Of a stretch of 64,000 nucleotides of DNA, positions 30,607 through 39,715 are shown one piece after another. The notes beneath the pieces are model-generated. The model searched no databases. It worked only from the letters and a program-made list of their open reading frames with translations, and was not told the origin of the DNA. Source of the DNA: an uncultured Acidobacteriota bacterium (lineage in GTDB: Bacteria; Acidobacteriota; JAAYUB01); NCBI GenBank assembly GCA_937925645.1, contig CALAMB010000400.1, forward strand, positions 1 through 64,000. Reading direction: 5' to 3'. Every line of letters starts with the position of its first letter. The first letter of the stretch is position 1. The position numbers and the translations under genes were made by a program.

Positions 30607-32943
30607 TCACCCGCGTTTGAGATCGGCCAGATGGTCCATGAGGCGGCGCAGGCCGAAGCGTTCGAAGTAGATCGTCAACTTGCGCCCGTTGGAGGTGTTA
30701 TCGATGCGCTGGATGGTCCCGCGCCCAAAGGTCGGGTGGACAACCCGGTCGCCCGGCTTCCATCCGGCGGCGGCCCGCGGACCGGGCTTGACAACAGCTT
30801 CGGCCCTGCCCGCCGCGGCCGGCGTGGCGCCTTCCGGGCGGGAGGACACCCGGTGGACGATACGGGGGCCGACTGTCCTGGAGGCGGCGGTTGAACCGCC
30901 CTGTTTGCCGAAGAAAGCCTGGATTTCTGCAGTCGTGTCCAGGGTTCGGAATCCCTGATCCCTGAGCTTGGTGCGAGGGCGCACCGGTCGGGCGCCGGCT
31001 GTCGTTAGCGGGAAGGGCGTGTATCGGGGCAGCTCCAGCAGCGCGTCCGCCGGTATTTCGTCCAGAAACATGGACGGTCGGGCCGGATCGGTCCGCGACC
31101 CGTCAGGTGTCGGGCGCGACCAGGAGTGGCTCAGCGCCAGGCGCTTGCGGGCCCGGGTCATCCCCACGTAGCAGAGCCGCCGCTCTTCCTCGATGTCCTC
31201 GTCCGACTCCTGGCTGCGGTGATGCGGCAGGAGACCCTGTTCCACTCCGACCAGGAACACATGGTCGAATTCCAGGCCTTTGGCGCCATGGAGCGTCATC
31301 AGCGTCACCCGGCCCGATCCCGCGACAGTTTCGGCGTCACTGACCAGAGCGGTCCGATCCAGAAACGACTGGACGGTTCCCCCTTCGTGCTGGTGCTCCC
31401 GGGCGGCGGTGACAAACTCCTGAATGTTTTCCAGCCGGGACTGGGATTCCGGATCGGACTGCTGGGTCAGATGGCGCTGATAGCCTGACTGGACGACCAG
31501 TTGCTCGATAAACTCGCCCAAACCTTTTTCCAGCGCGTCGCGGGCAAGCAGTTGGATGAGGTCGTGGAAATTCCGGAACGCCGAACGCAACCGGGTAGGC
31601 ACGCTCTCGTCGCCCAGAATATCCTCGAGAGCGCCCCAGAGGTCGTTGCCGCGCGCCACCGCCTGCCGCCGGAGCAGCTCCAGCGCCTTGTCGCCCAGAC
31701 CGCGGGGCGGAGCGTTGACCACGCGCAGAAACGCGGCGTCATCCCGCCGGTTGAACGCCAGTTTGAGGTAGGCGACCAGATCCTTGATTTCTTTTCGGGA
31801 ATAAAACGCCTGGCCGCCCACCACCCGGTAGGCGATGGCCAGACCCTTGAGGCCGTCCTCCACCCGACGGGACTGGAAATTGGCCCGGTACAGGATGCCT
31901 ACGCTGCCGGTGAAATCGTTGAGCAGGACATCCTTGACGGCTCGTGCCACCCAGTTGGCCTCCTCCCTGGGATCGCCGGCCCGGTACAACACCACCGGCT
32001 CGCCCTCGGCGTTGTCGGTCCAGAGGGACTTTTCACGGCGCTGCCGGTTATGGGCCACCAATCCGGAAGCCGCCCGCAGGATCGCGCGGGTGGAGCGATA
32101 GTTTTGTTCCAGCTTGAACAGTCGCGCCCCGGGAAAATCTCGTTCAAAGTTCAGGATATTGGCCAGAATGGCTCCGCGGAAGCCGTAGATCGACTGGTCC
32201 TCGTCGCCGACCACGCACAGGTTCCGATGTTCGCCGCCCAACAGTTGGACCAGCTTGTACTGGGGCGGATTCGTGTCCTGGAACTCGTCCACCAACAGGT
32301 AGCGGTAGCGTTGCGCCAGCCGCGCCCGGATGTCCGGAAAACGGGCCAGAATCTCATTGGTCTTGAGGATCAGATCTTCGAAGTCCAGGGTGCCGCTGGC
32401 CGCCAGCCGGCGCTCGTACCGGCCGAAAATTTCAGCCAGCAGATCGGCATCCGCGTCGCGGAACCGGGCGGCATATTGGGCCGGGGCGATCCCGTGGATC
32501 TTGGCACGGCCGATTCGGCCCACCATCACGTCCACGGAGACCGGCGGCTCGGCGATGCGCAGCTCCTTCAGAATATCTTTGACCAGACGGGCCTGGTCGT
32601 CGGCGTCGCAGATGGTGTAATTGGTCGAGAGGCCGAGCACCGCGATCTCCTGGCGGAGAAACCGGGCGCAGAAGGAGTGGAAGGTGCAGACGGTGGGTGG
32701 CAACGACCGGCTCGGTTCCAGCAGGTTGCGGATGCGTTCCCGCATCTCGTCGGCCGCCTTGTTGGTGAATGTGACCGCGAGGATGTGTTCGGCGACGACG
32801 CGGCCGGTGGCGATGAGGTGGGCGACCTTGTAGGTGATGACCCGGGTTTTGCCGCTGCCGGCGCCGGCCACCACCAGTTGCGGACCGTCGGTGTACTCCA
32901 CCGCCGCCCGCTGGGCCGGGTTGAGGTCGTCCAACAGGTTCAC
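30607..32943 (-). CDS. pcrA: UvrD/PcrA-family ATP-dependent DNA helicase
   Basis: This 778-residue SF1A 3'-5' helicase serves in repair and removal of recombinase from DNA. Motifs in order are LNPAQRAAVEYTDGP (Q motif), VVAGAGSGKTRVITYKVAHL (Walker A), LLVDEFQDTN (motif II), VVGDEDQSIYGFRGA (III), QNYRST (IV) and LMTLHGAKGLEFDHVFLVG (V). The last 60 residues contain WKPGDRVVHPTFGRGTIQ, the RNA polymerase-binding tail fold of PcrA/UvrD. Start is GTG 32943, with AAGGAG six bases upstream. It is convergent with nifS. PcrA versus UvrD naming is a matter of lineage. Confidence 0.96.
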   Translation of the reverse strand: MNLLDDLNPAQRAAVEYTDGPQLVVAGAGSGKTRVITYKVAHLIATGRVVAEHILAVTFTNKAADEMRERIRNLLEPSRSLPPTVCTFHSFCARFLRQEIAVLGLSTNYTICDADDQARLVKDILKELRIAEPPVSVDVMVGRIGRAKIHGIAPAQYAARFRDADADLLAEIFGRYERRLAASGTLDFEDLILKTNEILARFPDIRARLAQRYRYLLVDEFQDTNPPQYKLVQLLGGEHRNLCVVGDEDQSIYGFRGAILANILNFERDFPGARLFKLEQNYRSTRAILRAASGLVAHNRQRREKSLWTDNAEGEPVVLYRAGDPREEANWVARAVKDVLLNDFTGSVGILYRANFQSRRVEDGLKGLAIAYRVVGGQAFYSRKEIKDLVAYLKLAFNRRDDAAFLRVVNAPPRGLGDKALELLRRQAVARGNDLWGALEDILGDESVPTRLRSAFRNFHDLIQLLARDALEKGLGEFIEQLVVQSGYQRHLTQQSDPESQSRLENIQEFVTAAREHQHEGGTVQSFLDRTALVSDAETVAGSGRVTLMTLHGAKGLEFDHVFLVGVEQGLLPHHRSQESDEDIEEERRLCYVGMTRARKRLALSHSWSRPTPDGSRTDPARPSMFLDEIPADALLELPRYTPFPLTTAGARPVRPRTKLRDQGFRTLDTTAEIQAFFGKQGGSTAASRTVGPRIVHRVSSRPEGATPAAAGRAEAVVKPGPRAAAGWKPGDRVVHPTFGRGTIQRIDNTSNGRKLTIYFERFGLRRLMDHLADLKRG

Positions 32944-33105
32944 GGGTTGCTCCTTACTGGGTTGAACCGGTCCGGGGGCCCGCCGGAGTGCCGGATGGCG
33001 GGGACGGATCCACGGGCGGAGAACGTCATGATAGCACAGGCGGCCGCAGCCACCAAGCAGGTCCGGCAGATCGTCGCCGGGGCCCGTGGTTGATGGAGGT
33101 GACTG

Positions 33106-33858
33106 TCAGGGGCACCGGGCGCCGTCGCGATCAACGAGAGAACCCACGGCCTCGCCCCGAACGGCCTTCAGCACGTTGCCCGGCTGGGTGATATCGAAAA
33201 CGATGATGGGCAGGTCGTGCTCCAGGCACAGGGAGAATGCCGCCAGGTCCATGACGCCCAGGCGCTGTTCCACCGCCTGCCGGTAGCTGAGGCGGGGGAG
33301 GAACCGGGCGGCGGGATCTCGGTTCGGATCGCGGTCGTAGACGCCGTTCACTTTGGTGGCCTTCAGGACGACCTGGCAGCCCGACTCGAGGGCGCGCAAC
33401 ACGGCGGCTGAATCGGTGGTGAAGAAGGGATTGCCGGTGCCGCCGGCGAACAGGACCACCCGCCCTTCAGCCATCGCCCGGCGGGCGTTTTCGGCCGACG
33501 CCGGTACCGTCGCCTGGGGCAGGACGAACGGCGACAGGATCCGGCAGGGGCAACCGCGCTGGTCCAGCCGGTCGGCCAATGCCAGGCAGTTGATCAGGGT
33601 GGCCAGCATGCCCATGTAGTCTCCGGTGACCCGGTCGATGCCCCGGCCGGCACCGGCGGCACCCCGGAAAATATTGCCGCCGCCCACCACCACTCCGAGT
33701 TGGACACCCGCCTGGATCACTTCGTGGATCTCGGCGGCCAGGTAGTCCAGGACCTCCGCCGACATCGGCTCCGCGCCGCCCCCCGTCAGCGCCTCGCCGC
33801 TCAGTTTCAACAGCACCCGTTGGTATTTCACATTCGCCTCGTCATGGCCGGCGGTCAT
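33106..33858 (-). CDS. pyrH: UMP kinase (uridylate kinase)
   Basis: This enzyme of the amino-acid kinase fold makes UDP from UMP. Key segments are YQRVLLKLSGEAL, VVGGGNIFRGAAGAGRGIDRVTGDYMGMLAT, FAGGTGNPFFTTDSAAVLRALE and KATKVNGVYDRDP. It has 250 residues from ATG 33858, which overlaps the preceding stop. An internal GTG at 33831 with GAGG upstream would give the more usual KYQRVLLKLSGEAL opening and may be the true start. pyrH usually sits with rpsB-tsf-frr; here it follows proline dehydrogenase. Confidence 0.96.
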   Translation of the reverse strand: MTAGHDEANVKYQRVLLKLSGEALTGGGAEPMSAEVLDYLAAEIHEVIQAGVQLGVVVGGGNIFRGAAGAGRGIDRVTGDYMGMLATLINCLALADRLDQRGCPCRILSPFVLPQATVPASAENARRAMAEGRVVLFAGGTGNPFFTTDSAAVLRALESGCQVVLKATKVNGVYDRDPNRDPAARFLPRLSYRQAVEQRLGVMDLAAFSLCLEHDLPIIVFDITQPGNVLKAVRGEAVGSLVDRDGARCP

Positions 33859-34766
33859 TTCTTGCCCGTCGCCGTTTGGAACATGTTCTTCATCACGTAA
33901 GCGGCCATCATCGGATTAGCCGCCAGCCGCCGTTTGCAGTAGCTGATCGCGTATTTCCACTGCTCGGCGAACGGCACGTAGAGCCGCACGGTCACCCCGT
34001 TGCGGACCAATTCGTCCTGAATCGCCTGACGCGGCACGCCCATGAGCATCTGGACCTCGTACCGGTCGCGGCCCATGTTCATCCGCTCGGCGATGTTGAT
34101 CGCCTCATGAATCACCCACTCTTCGTGGGTGGCGATCTCGGGGTGATGCCCCTCGCCGAACAGTAGCTCCACGTCCTTGAGCAACTGCTTTTTCATTTCG
34201 TTCTTGTCGGTCAGCGCAATGCTGGCCGGTTCGTTGTATATGCCGATGCAGATGCGCACCCGGGCCTGGAGTCCCTTGAGCGACAGGATGTCGTCCCGGT
34301 TCCGGAACAGCCGGGACTGGAGCACCGTGCCGAGGTTGGGATAGCGGGGCCTCAGGTTGCGGTACATCTCCAGCGTCATGTCGGTGAAGGTGTGGTCCTC
34401 CATGTCGATGGTGACCCCAATGTCCTGGGCCGCGGCGGCCCGGACGATCCCCTCGATGATCTGCTCGGCGTGTCGGCCGCCGCGATGGCTGCCGAGTTGG
34501 GTGGGCTTGAGCGACACGGTGGCGTAGGGCTGCCGGCCCATCTCCGCGATCAGGCGCAGGTACACGTCGACGGTGTACTGCACCTCGGCATCCGTCTCCA
34601 GCTCCTCGCCCAGCAGGTCGATGGTGGAGCAGATCCGCCGCTCATCCCAGAAGCTGCGGGCGCAGGCGATGGCCGCCTCGATGCTGTCGCCACCCACGTA
34701 GGGCCGGGCGAAGACCTTGACGATCGGCCCGGGGGCCAGGTTGACCACGAACTGTTTGAATCCCAT
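33855..34766 (-). CDS. Proline dehydrogenase
   Basis: This 303-residue flavoprotein oxidises proline to pyrroline-5-carboxylate. The barrel signatures are LKPTQLGSH near residue 105, VTIDMEDHTFTD with the flavin-contacting acidic residues, TVLQSRLFRNRDD, VRICIGIYNEP and the C-terminal VRLYVPFAEQWKYAISYCKRRLAANP with the substrate-binding RR pair. It is the short single-domain type, like those in Thermus, Deinococcus and Bacillus. The P5C dehydrogenase partner is not in the window. GGAGGAG precedes the ATG. It overlaps pyrH by four bases. Confidence 0.95.
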   Translation of the reverse strand: MGFKQFVVNLAPGPIVKVFARPYVGGDSIEAAIACARSFWDERRICSTIDLLGEELETDAEVQYTVDVYLRLIAEMGRQPYATVSLKPTQLGSHRGGRHAEQIIEGIVRAAAAQDIGVTIDMEDHTFTDMTLEMYRNLRPRYPNLGTVLQSRLFRNRDDILSLKGLQARVRICIGIYNEPASIALTDKNEMKKQLLKDVELLFGEGHHPEIATHEEWVIHEAINIAERMNMGRDRYEVQMLMGVPRQAIQDELVRNGVTVRLYVPFAEQWKYAISYCKRRLAANPMMAAYVMKNMFQTATGKK

Positions 34767-34898
34767 TCGCGTGCTCCTCCGGGTTGAGATTGAGCATTGG
34801 GCTGACGGCCGGTGAACAGCTGAATGTAATCGCTCCCGCCGGAAGGATCAAGACAATTTTTGGAACGGCCGAGCCGGGGGACGCGAGGGCCCGTCGGC

Positions 34899-35345
34899 TC
34901 ACGGGGCCGGCGGCGGCAGCACCGAACGGAGGGCGTCCTGGATGGCATCCTGGTGGGGGTGAACCGGTTTGGCGCGGATGACGGTGGCCGTCAAGGCATA
35001 TTCCTGCGACCAGAACAGCATCGGCCGCTGGTAGCGGACGGTGGCCTCGAACACATCCTTCTTCACCGGGTACGCGTCCTCGATCATGCCGACCGGGCTG
35101 CCGGCCGGCACGTGCCCGGAGCGCAGGAAAGAAACCTCGATCCCCGCCGGATCGATGCCGTACGGAGCGGCCAGCTTGAGGATTTCCTGCTTCATCGCGT
35201 CGGTTCGCTCCCACGCCATGTCGTGCAGCCGCCGCTGGATGTCGGCCTGGTATGACTCGTTGGCCTGGTGAAACGAGACGCCCTGCACCACCAGATACAC
35301 GCCCGCCACGGCGGCGATCAGGATAATGATCACCAGGAGTTTCAT
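34899..35345 (-). CDS. Membrane-anchored protein of unknown function
   Basis: This 148-residue protein begins with an uncleaved signal anchor (KLLVIIILIAAVAGVYLVVQG), and the remaining 125 residues are probably periplasmic with alpha/beta content. I do not recognise a domain. The order looks like a helix (about 30-60) followed by beta strands, with YEW-type aromatic residues near the end and a proline tail. Its ATG overlaps the stop of the cyclophilin gene (ATGA), so it is likely made together with it. A gap of 133 bases separates it from proline dehydrogenase. Confidence 0.75.
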   Translation of the reverse strand: MKLLVIIILIAAVAGVYLVVQGVSFHQANESYQADIQRRLHDMAWERTDAMKQEILKLAAPYGIDPAGIEVSFLRSGHVPAGSPVGMIEDAYPVKKDVFEATVRYQRPMLFWSQEYALTATVIRAKPVHPHQDAIQDALRSVLPPPAP

Positions 35346-36454
35346 GGCTGCGTCTCCTCGATGACCCGGATTTCCCGGATGGCCACCCGCTGCAGGGGAC
35401 GCTCCTGGTCGTCGCAGGGCATCGCCGCAATCCGGTCCACCACGTCCAGGCCTCGGGTGACCGCGCCGAACACCGTGTACTTGCCGTCCAGCGAAGCCTG
35501 GCGGGCGAGACAGATGAAGAACGAATCCATCGCGGAGTCGGGATCGGTGCCCCGGGCCATGGACAGGACGCCGCGGTCGTGCGGCCGGTCGCTGAATTCC
35601 GCCCGCAGGGGTTGCAGCCAGCTGACGTATGTTTCGTCCACGGGCGGCTGGCGGCCGTGCATGAAGCCGCCCTGGATCACGAAACCGGGGACCACCCGGT
35701 GAAAATCGGTGCCGTTGTACAGGCCGGCGGCCGCCAGGCTCAGGAACTGCCGCACGTGTTCGGGAGCCGTCTCCGGATGAAACGACAGCTCAATCTCGCC
35801 GGCCTCGGTGACGATGACGGCCCGGCATCGCTGCAGGCGCTCCACTGGCGCGCCGCGGAAAGCGGGTTCGGCGATCGGCCGGATGGTCACCCGGCGGATG
35901 GCAACCCGTTCCGTGGCCAGCTGCTTGTCATCGGCCGGAAGCGTGGAAATTTTTTCCACGATCGCCATGCCACTGGCGATCTGTCCGAAGACCGTATATT
36001 GACGGTTGAGCTGTAACTGGTCGGTGACGCAGATGAAGAACTGGCTGCCGGCGCTGTTGGGCTCGCCGGGTACGAGGACTCCGGCCAATGCACCCCGCCG
36101 GCAGGGGTTGTCGTTGAATTCGGCCTTGAGCTGGCGCAGGCCCCCGGTGCCGTAACGCGGCCGGGCCGCCGGATCTCGAGTGAGCGGATCACCGGCCTGG
36201 ATGATGCCGTAGGGAATGACCCGGAAGAACGTCAATCCGTCGTAAAAGCCCGCTTGGGCCAGTTTCAGAAAATGGGCCACGTGCCTGGGCGCGGCGTCCG
36301 GGAAGAAGCGGAGGACGACGGGGCCGAGATCCGTCTCCAGCACGGCTTCGATCCGGGCCGGATCCGCCGGCGCCGTCGGAGCGGCGGGCGCCTGTGCGAC
36401 GAGAACGGCGGTCAGGGCGACAATTCCGGCCAGGCTGCTGGCCAAGCGGCGCAT
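35342..36454 (-). CDS. Exported protein with two cyclophilin-type peptidyl-prolyl isomerase domains
   Basis: This 370-residue protein has a signal peptide (about 1-23, cleaved near AQAPA) and two tandem cyclophilin domains at about 35-200 and 212-365. Each carries the family pattern: GLTFFRVIPYGIIQAGD and SQFFICVTDQ in the first, GTDFHRVVPGFVIQGG and DSFFICLARQ in the second. The second keeps the FHRVVPGFVIQGG core better; the first has FFRVI, so its catalytic arginine is still present. It should assist folding of exported proteins. The ATG at 36454 follows gmhA by 10 bases. Confidence 0.92.
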   Translation of the reverse strand: MRRLASSLAGIVALTAVLVAQAPAAPTAPADPARIEAVLETDLGPVVLRFFPDAAPRHVAHFLKLAQAGFYDGLTFFRVIPYGIIQAGDPLTRDPAARPRYGTGGLRQLKAEFNDNPCRRGALAGVLVPGEPNSAGSQFFICVTDQLQLNRQYTVFGQIASGMAIVEKISTLPADDKQLATERVAIRRVTIRPIAEPAFRGAPVERLQRCRAVIVTEAGEIELSFHPETAPEHVRQFLSLAAAGLYNGTDFHRVVPGFVIQGGFMHGRQPPVDETYVSWLQPLRAEFSDRPHDRGVLSMARGTDPDSAMDSFFICLARQASLDGKYTVFGAVTRGLDVVDRIAAMPCDDQERPLQRVAIREIRVIEETQP

Positions 36455-36464
36455 GGCGGCCTCC

Positions 36465-37061
36465 TCAAGACGGATTGGCGCGGCCCGTCGCCGGCCCGTA
36501 CAGGTCGGCCTCGACCAGCTCGCAGACCAGATGGCCCAGCAGGGCGTGAATCTCCTGGATCCGCGGGGTGGACGGCGAGGGCACGGAAAACAGGACGTCC
36601 ACGAGGGGAGCCATCTCCCGGTCGTCCGCGCCGGTGAATCCGAGCCGGTAGCAGCCCCGGCCGCGCACGCAGCGAAGCGCGTTGAGCACGTTGGGCGACC
36701 GGCCGCTGGTGCTGATGGCCATGACCACGTCGGCCGGCCGGGCCAGCGCGTCGAGCTGCCTGGCGAAAACCTGGTCGAACTCGTAGTCATTGGCCACAGC
36801 GGTGATGACCGAAGGGTTGACCGCCAGGGCGAAAGCCGGGATACCCGGGCGGTCCAGGCTGAACCGGCCCATGAGTTCGCCGCTCCAGTGGATGGCGTCC
36901 GCGGCGGAACCCCCGTTCCCGAAAATGTAGACGCGCCCGCCCTGCCGGATTCTCGCCGCGGTTTCCCGTGCCGCGCGCTCCACGGCATCGGCATACCGGT
37001 CGGCGGCCGTCTCGTGCAGGCGGCGGGCTTGCAGAAAAACGTCCCGGATTCGGTCACGCAT
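36465..37061 (-). CDS. gmhA: Phosphoheptose isomerase (SIS domain)
   Basis: This 198-residue protein converts sedoheptulose-7-phosphate to D-glycero-manno-heptose-7-phosphate, the first step to ADP- or GDP-heptose. The SIS motif YIFGNGGSAADAIHWSGELMGRF, the AISTSGRSPNVLNAL loop and IQEIHALLGHLVCELVE with the conserved EIH-H set are typical of GmhA. The ATG at 37061 was preferred over an ATG 14 codons further upstream because GGAAAGG lies at the right distance. No other heptose gene is in the window. DiaA, a SIS-domain relative, is a less likely alternative. Confidence 0.88.
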   Translation of the reverse strand: MRDRIRDVFLQARRLHETAADRYADAVERAARETAARIRQGGRVYIFGNGGSAADAIHWSGELMGRFSLDRPGIPAFALAVNPSVITAVANDYEFDQVFARQLDALARPADVVMAISTSGRSPNVLNALRCVRGRGCYRLGFTGADDREMAPLVDVLFSVPSPSTPRIQEIHALLGHLVCELVEADLYGPATGRANPS

Positions 37062-37172
37062 CACGAGCATCCTTTCCGAGAAATGGGTCTCAATGTGACA
37101 CATCGGAAATGCGGTGTCAAGCCGGGCGGCCGCGAATGGCAGGAGGCCACCGGGCGTGGCGCCGGTGACGGT

Positions 37173-37430
37173 TCAGGACAGTTTCTTTTTGATCCGGTTC
37201 CGGATGCGGCGTTCCAGCCGAAGCTCGCTCCGCTTGCGCTTCTTGTCTTCCATGATGCAGATGATGGTGCGGAAGCAGTCGGGGCAATGGGTGGGAACGA
37301 TGTACGCTTCGTGGCCCAGAAAAGAGGTGTCAAATTTGACCCATTTGGTGATGAGCTTGACCCGCCCGCAGCCGCTGCACACGTGCAGGGCGCTGTACAC
37401 CGGATGTTGCATCACGTTGAGCTTGGTCAT
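37173..37430 (-). CDS. Small zinc-ribbon protein with basic tail, unknown function
   Basis: This 85-residue protein has two CxxC pairs (CSGCG near residue 18 and CPDC near 50), spaced like a zinc ribbon, and a lysine/arginine-rich tail (DKKRKRSELRLERRIRNRIK). The tail suggests nucleic-acid binding. I do not recognise a named family. Its ATG overlaps the mazG stop (ATGA), so it is translationally coupled to a nucleotide-cleaning enzyme. An earlier in-frame start would lie inside mazG. Confidence 0.75.
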   Translation of the reverse strand: MTKLNVMQHPVYSALHVCSGCGRVKLITKWVKFDTSFLGHEAYIVPTHCPDCFRTIICIMEDKKRKRSELRLERRIRNRIKKKLS

Positions 37431-38224
37431 GGCGCCATTTCCCGCCACAGCCGGACCAGTTCATCCGGCGAGCAGTCCTGGGGCGTTCGTCCCGATTCCC
37501 GGAGCCGCAGCTCAAGGTCACGGAAGCGGTCCCGATAGGTATGATTCGTCCGCTTGAGTCCGGTTTCAGGATCGATTCCGAGATGGCGGCACAGGTTCAC
37601 GACGGTGAACAGGATGTCGCCGACGGCCGCCTTGAGAGCGGCCGGATCCGCATCCGCCAGACGGGCTTCGAGCTCGTCCAATGCCGCGCGCGCCGCGCCG
37701 GCGACGGTGCCGGCGCTGTTCCAGTCGAGACCGGCCCGGCTGGCGCGCACGCCCATCTGGTAGGCTTCGTGGAGGGCCGGCAAGGCCGGGCTGATGCCGT
37801 CGAGGAGCGATTCGCGCGGCTTGTTCTTGTGCGCCTGCTCCTCGCTTTTGATCTTGTCCCAGTTGGCCAGCACCGCCTCGCTTGTTTCAGCCCGGACGTC
37901 GCTAAAGACGTGGGGATGGCGGCGGATGATCTTGTCGTGGATGGCGTCGATGACGTCCTGCATCCGAAATTCATCCTGCTCGGCGGCGATCTGGGCGTGA
38001 AACACCACCTGGAGCAGCAGGTCGCCCAGCTCATCCCGCAGTTCGCCCGGATCATCGTCATCGAGGGCGGCCAGGACCTCGTAGGTTTCCTCCACCAGCA
38101 TCGGCTTGAGGCTTTCCCGGGTCTGCTCGCGGTCCCACGGACAGCCGCCGGGCGCCCGCAGCCGCCGGACGATGGCCACCAGCTTGTCGATATCGGTTTC
38201 GGGGTTGGATCGCTTCTTTGCCAT
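37427..38224 (-). CDS. mazG: Nucleoside triphosphate pyrophosphohydrolase MazG
   Basis: This 265-residue protein hydrolyses (d)NTPs to monophosphates and pyrophosphate. It has the opening VRRLRAPGGCPWDREQTRESLKPMLVEETYEVLAAL and the metal-binding ELGDLLLQVVFHAQIA helix near residue 75. A second MazG-like half appears further on (GDILFTVVNLCRHLGIDPE near 210), so both tandem domains are present, as in E. coli MazG. The N-terminal lysine-rich KKRSNPETDI is normal. First gene of a minus-strand cluster, divergent from rmlA. Confidence 0.96.
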   Translation of the reverse strand: MAKKRSNPETDIDKLVAIVRRLRAPGGCPWDREQTRESLKPMLVEETYEVLAALDDDDPGELRDELGDLLLQVVFHAQIAAEQDEFRMQDVIDAIHDKIIRRHPHVFSDVRAETSEAVLANWDKIKSEEQAHKNKPRESLLDGISPALPALHEAYQMGVRASRAGLDWNSAGTVAGAARAALDELEARLADADPAALKAAVGDILFTVVNLCRHLGIDPETGLKRTNHTYRDRFRDLELRLRESGRTPQDCSPDELVRLWREMAP

Positions 38225-38498
38225 AAACAGTTTTTTTTAGCACACAATTGGAAAGGGACAAAGTTAAAATTCCTGAACTTCGCCTTCTGCCGGCCGGCTG
38301 AGTATCCCTCTCGCGACCAGGCACCAGCGGAGCCGGGTTCCCCGATCCAGCCGTCAGCAGCGCCGGCAGGGTCCCGCCGCAGGCGCCGCCATCCACTCGG
38401 GACTTGTGACCCGGCGGGGCTCATGGTAAGGTGATTTCGCCGAAAACCCCGGCAGCGCACGCCGCTCGGCACGCCAGCCGGTCACATGGGAGCACGCG

Positions 38499-39230
38499 AT
38501 GGAGACACTCAAAGGGATCGTCCTGGCTGGCGGCACCGGCAGTCGGCTCTTCCCCCTGACCAAGGTCACGAACAAGCACCTGTTGCCGGTGGGCCGTCAG
38601 CCGATGATTTACCACCCCATCTGCAAGATGACGGGCGCGGGCATCGAGGAAATTCTGGTGGTGACGGGCACCGAGCACATGGGCGACGTCGTCAATCTGC
38701 TGGGGAGCGGCCGCGAGTTCGGCTGCCGCTTCACCTACAAAGTGCAGGACGAGGCGGGCGGCATCGCCCAGGCGCTGGCGCTGGCGGAGAATTTCGCGGC
38801 CGGGAGCCGCCTCCTGGTGATCCTGGGCGACAACATCTTCCAGGACGATCTGAACGAGTATACCCGCGCCTATATGGAAAAACCCGGCGGCGCGATGATC
38901 ATCCTCAAAGAGGTGCCCGACCCGGAGCGGTTCGGCGTGGCCGAACTCAGCGGTGACCGGGTGACGGGCATTGAGGAAAAGCCCCCCCGGCCCAAAAGCC
39001 CCTATGCCGTGACCGGCGTTTACTACTACGACAACCGGGTTTTTGAAATCATCCGGACGCTCAAACCGTCGGCGCGGGGGGAGTACGAGATCACCGACGT
39101 CAACAACGCGTACATCCAGCAGGGCCAGCTGTACGCCAAGTTCTTCCGCGGCTGGTGGACCGACGCCGGGACGTTCGACAGCCTGGATCGGGCCAGTCAG
39201 CTGGTGCAGAACCAGGAGGCTGGTTCATGA
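38499..39230 (+). CDS. rmlA: Glucose-1-phosphate thymidylyltransferase (short RmlA)
   Basis: This 243-residue enzyme makes dTDP-glucose. It opens with KGIVLAGGTGSRLFPLTKVTNKHLLPV, the nucleotide-binding signature with the catalytic Arg and Lys. LVILGDNIFQDD holds the metal Asp, and GVYYYDNRVF and RGWWTDAGTFDSL follow. It lacks the C-terminal helical region of classical RmlA (about 290 residues), so it belongs to the short RmlA-like group often seen in bacteria and archaea. Its stop overlaps the next gene (ATGA). First of four genes for dTDP-rhamnose. Confidence 0.93.
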   Translation: METLKGIVLAGGTGSRLFPLTKVTNKHLLPVGRQPMIYHPICKMTGAGIEEILVVTGTEHMGDVVNLLGSGREFGCRFTYKVQDEAGGIAQALALAENFAAGSRLLVILGDNIFQDDLNEYTRAYMEKPGGAMIILKEVPDPERFGVAELSGDRVTGIEEKPPRPKSPYAVTGVYYYDNRVFEIIRTLKPSARGEYEITDVNNAYIQQGQLYAKFFRGWWTDAGTFDSLDRASQLVQNQEAGS

Positions 39231-39715
39231 CGGTCTGGCGGGATGGCGCCATCGATCAGGTCGAGGTTCGGCCGCTCACGCGGTTCGAGGATCCGCGCGG
39301 TTGGCTGGCTGAGATATTCCGCAGCGACACCGAGGCGCCGGAGCGCTTGCCGGTGATGGGCTATGTCTCAATCACCCGCCCCGGTGTGACACGGGGTCCC
39401 CACGAGCACCGCGCCCAGACCGACTTCTTCTGCTTTCCCGGCCCCGGCACGTTTCGGGTCTACCTGTGGGACGCGCGGCCGGAATCCCCCACCCGCGGCT
39501 GCCGCCAGTTCGTCGTGGCCGGAGCGGACGCGCCAGCCGTGGTGATCGTACCGCCCGGCGTCGTGCACGCCTACCGAAACGCGGGCCCGACCGACGGTCT
39601 GGTCATCAACCTGCCCAATGCGCTGTTCAAGGGGGCCGAGCGCCGGGAGCCGGTGGACGAGATCCGGCACGAGGAGGATCCCCACAGCCCGTACCGGCTG
39701 GAGGACGCTCCATGA
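39227..39715 (+). CDS. rmlC: dTDP-4-dehydrorhamnose 3,5-epimerase-family cupin (RmlC-like)
   Basis: This 162-residue cupin matches RmlC in overall layout: GWLAEIFRSD near residue 25, the RGPHEHRAQTDFFCFPGPG segment and PPGVVHAYRN with the second cupin histidine. Classical RmlC has RGLHYQ; here RGPHEH keeps the catalytic His but differs around it, and the protein is about 20 residues shorter than usual. It lies between rmlA and rmlD with overlaps on both sides, so an epimerase role in the same pathway is likely. Some shortened RmlC relatives make other dTDP-sugars. Confidence 0.82.
   Translation: MTVWRDGAIDQVEVRPLTRFEDPRGWLAEIFRSDTEAPERLPVMGYVSITRPGVTRGPHEHRAQTDFFCFPGPGTFRVYLWDARPESPTRGCRQFVVAGADAPAVVIVPPGVVHAYRNAGPTDGLVINLPNALFKGAERREPVDEIRHEEDPHSPYRLEDAP

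Noticed and set aside
36455..37057. Extension of the double cyclophilin upstream of ATG 36454
   Set aside because: It reads through gmhA in a wrong frame; a signal peptide begins at 36454.
38225..38498. Promoter search between mazG and rmlA
   Set aside because: Only poor hexamer matches were found on either strand. The A/T-rich stretch beside mazG is suggestive but not callable.
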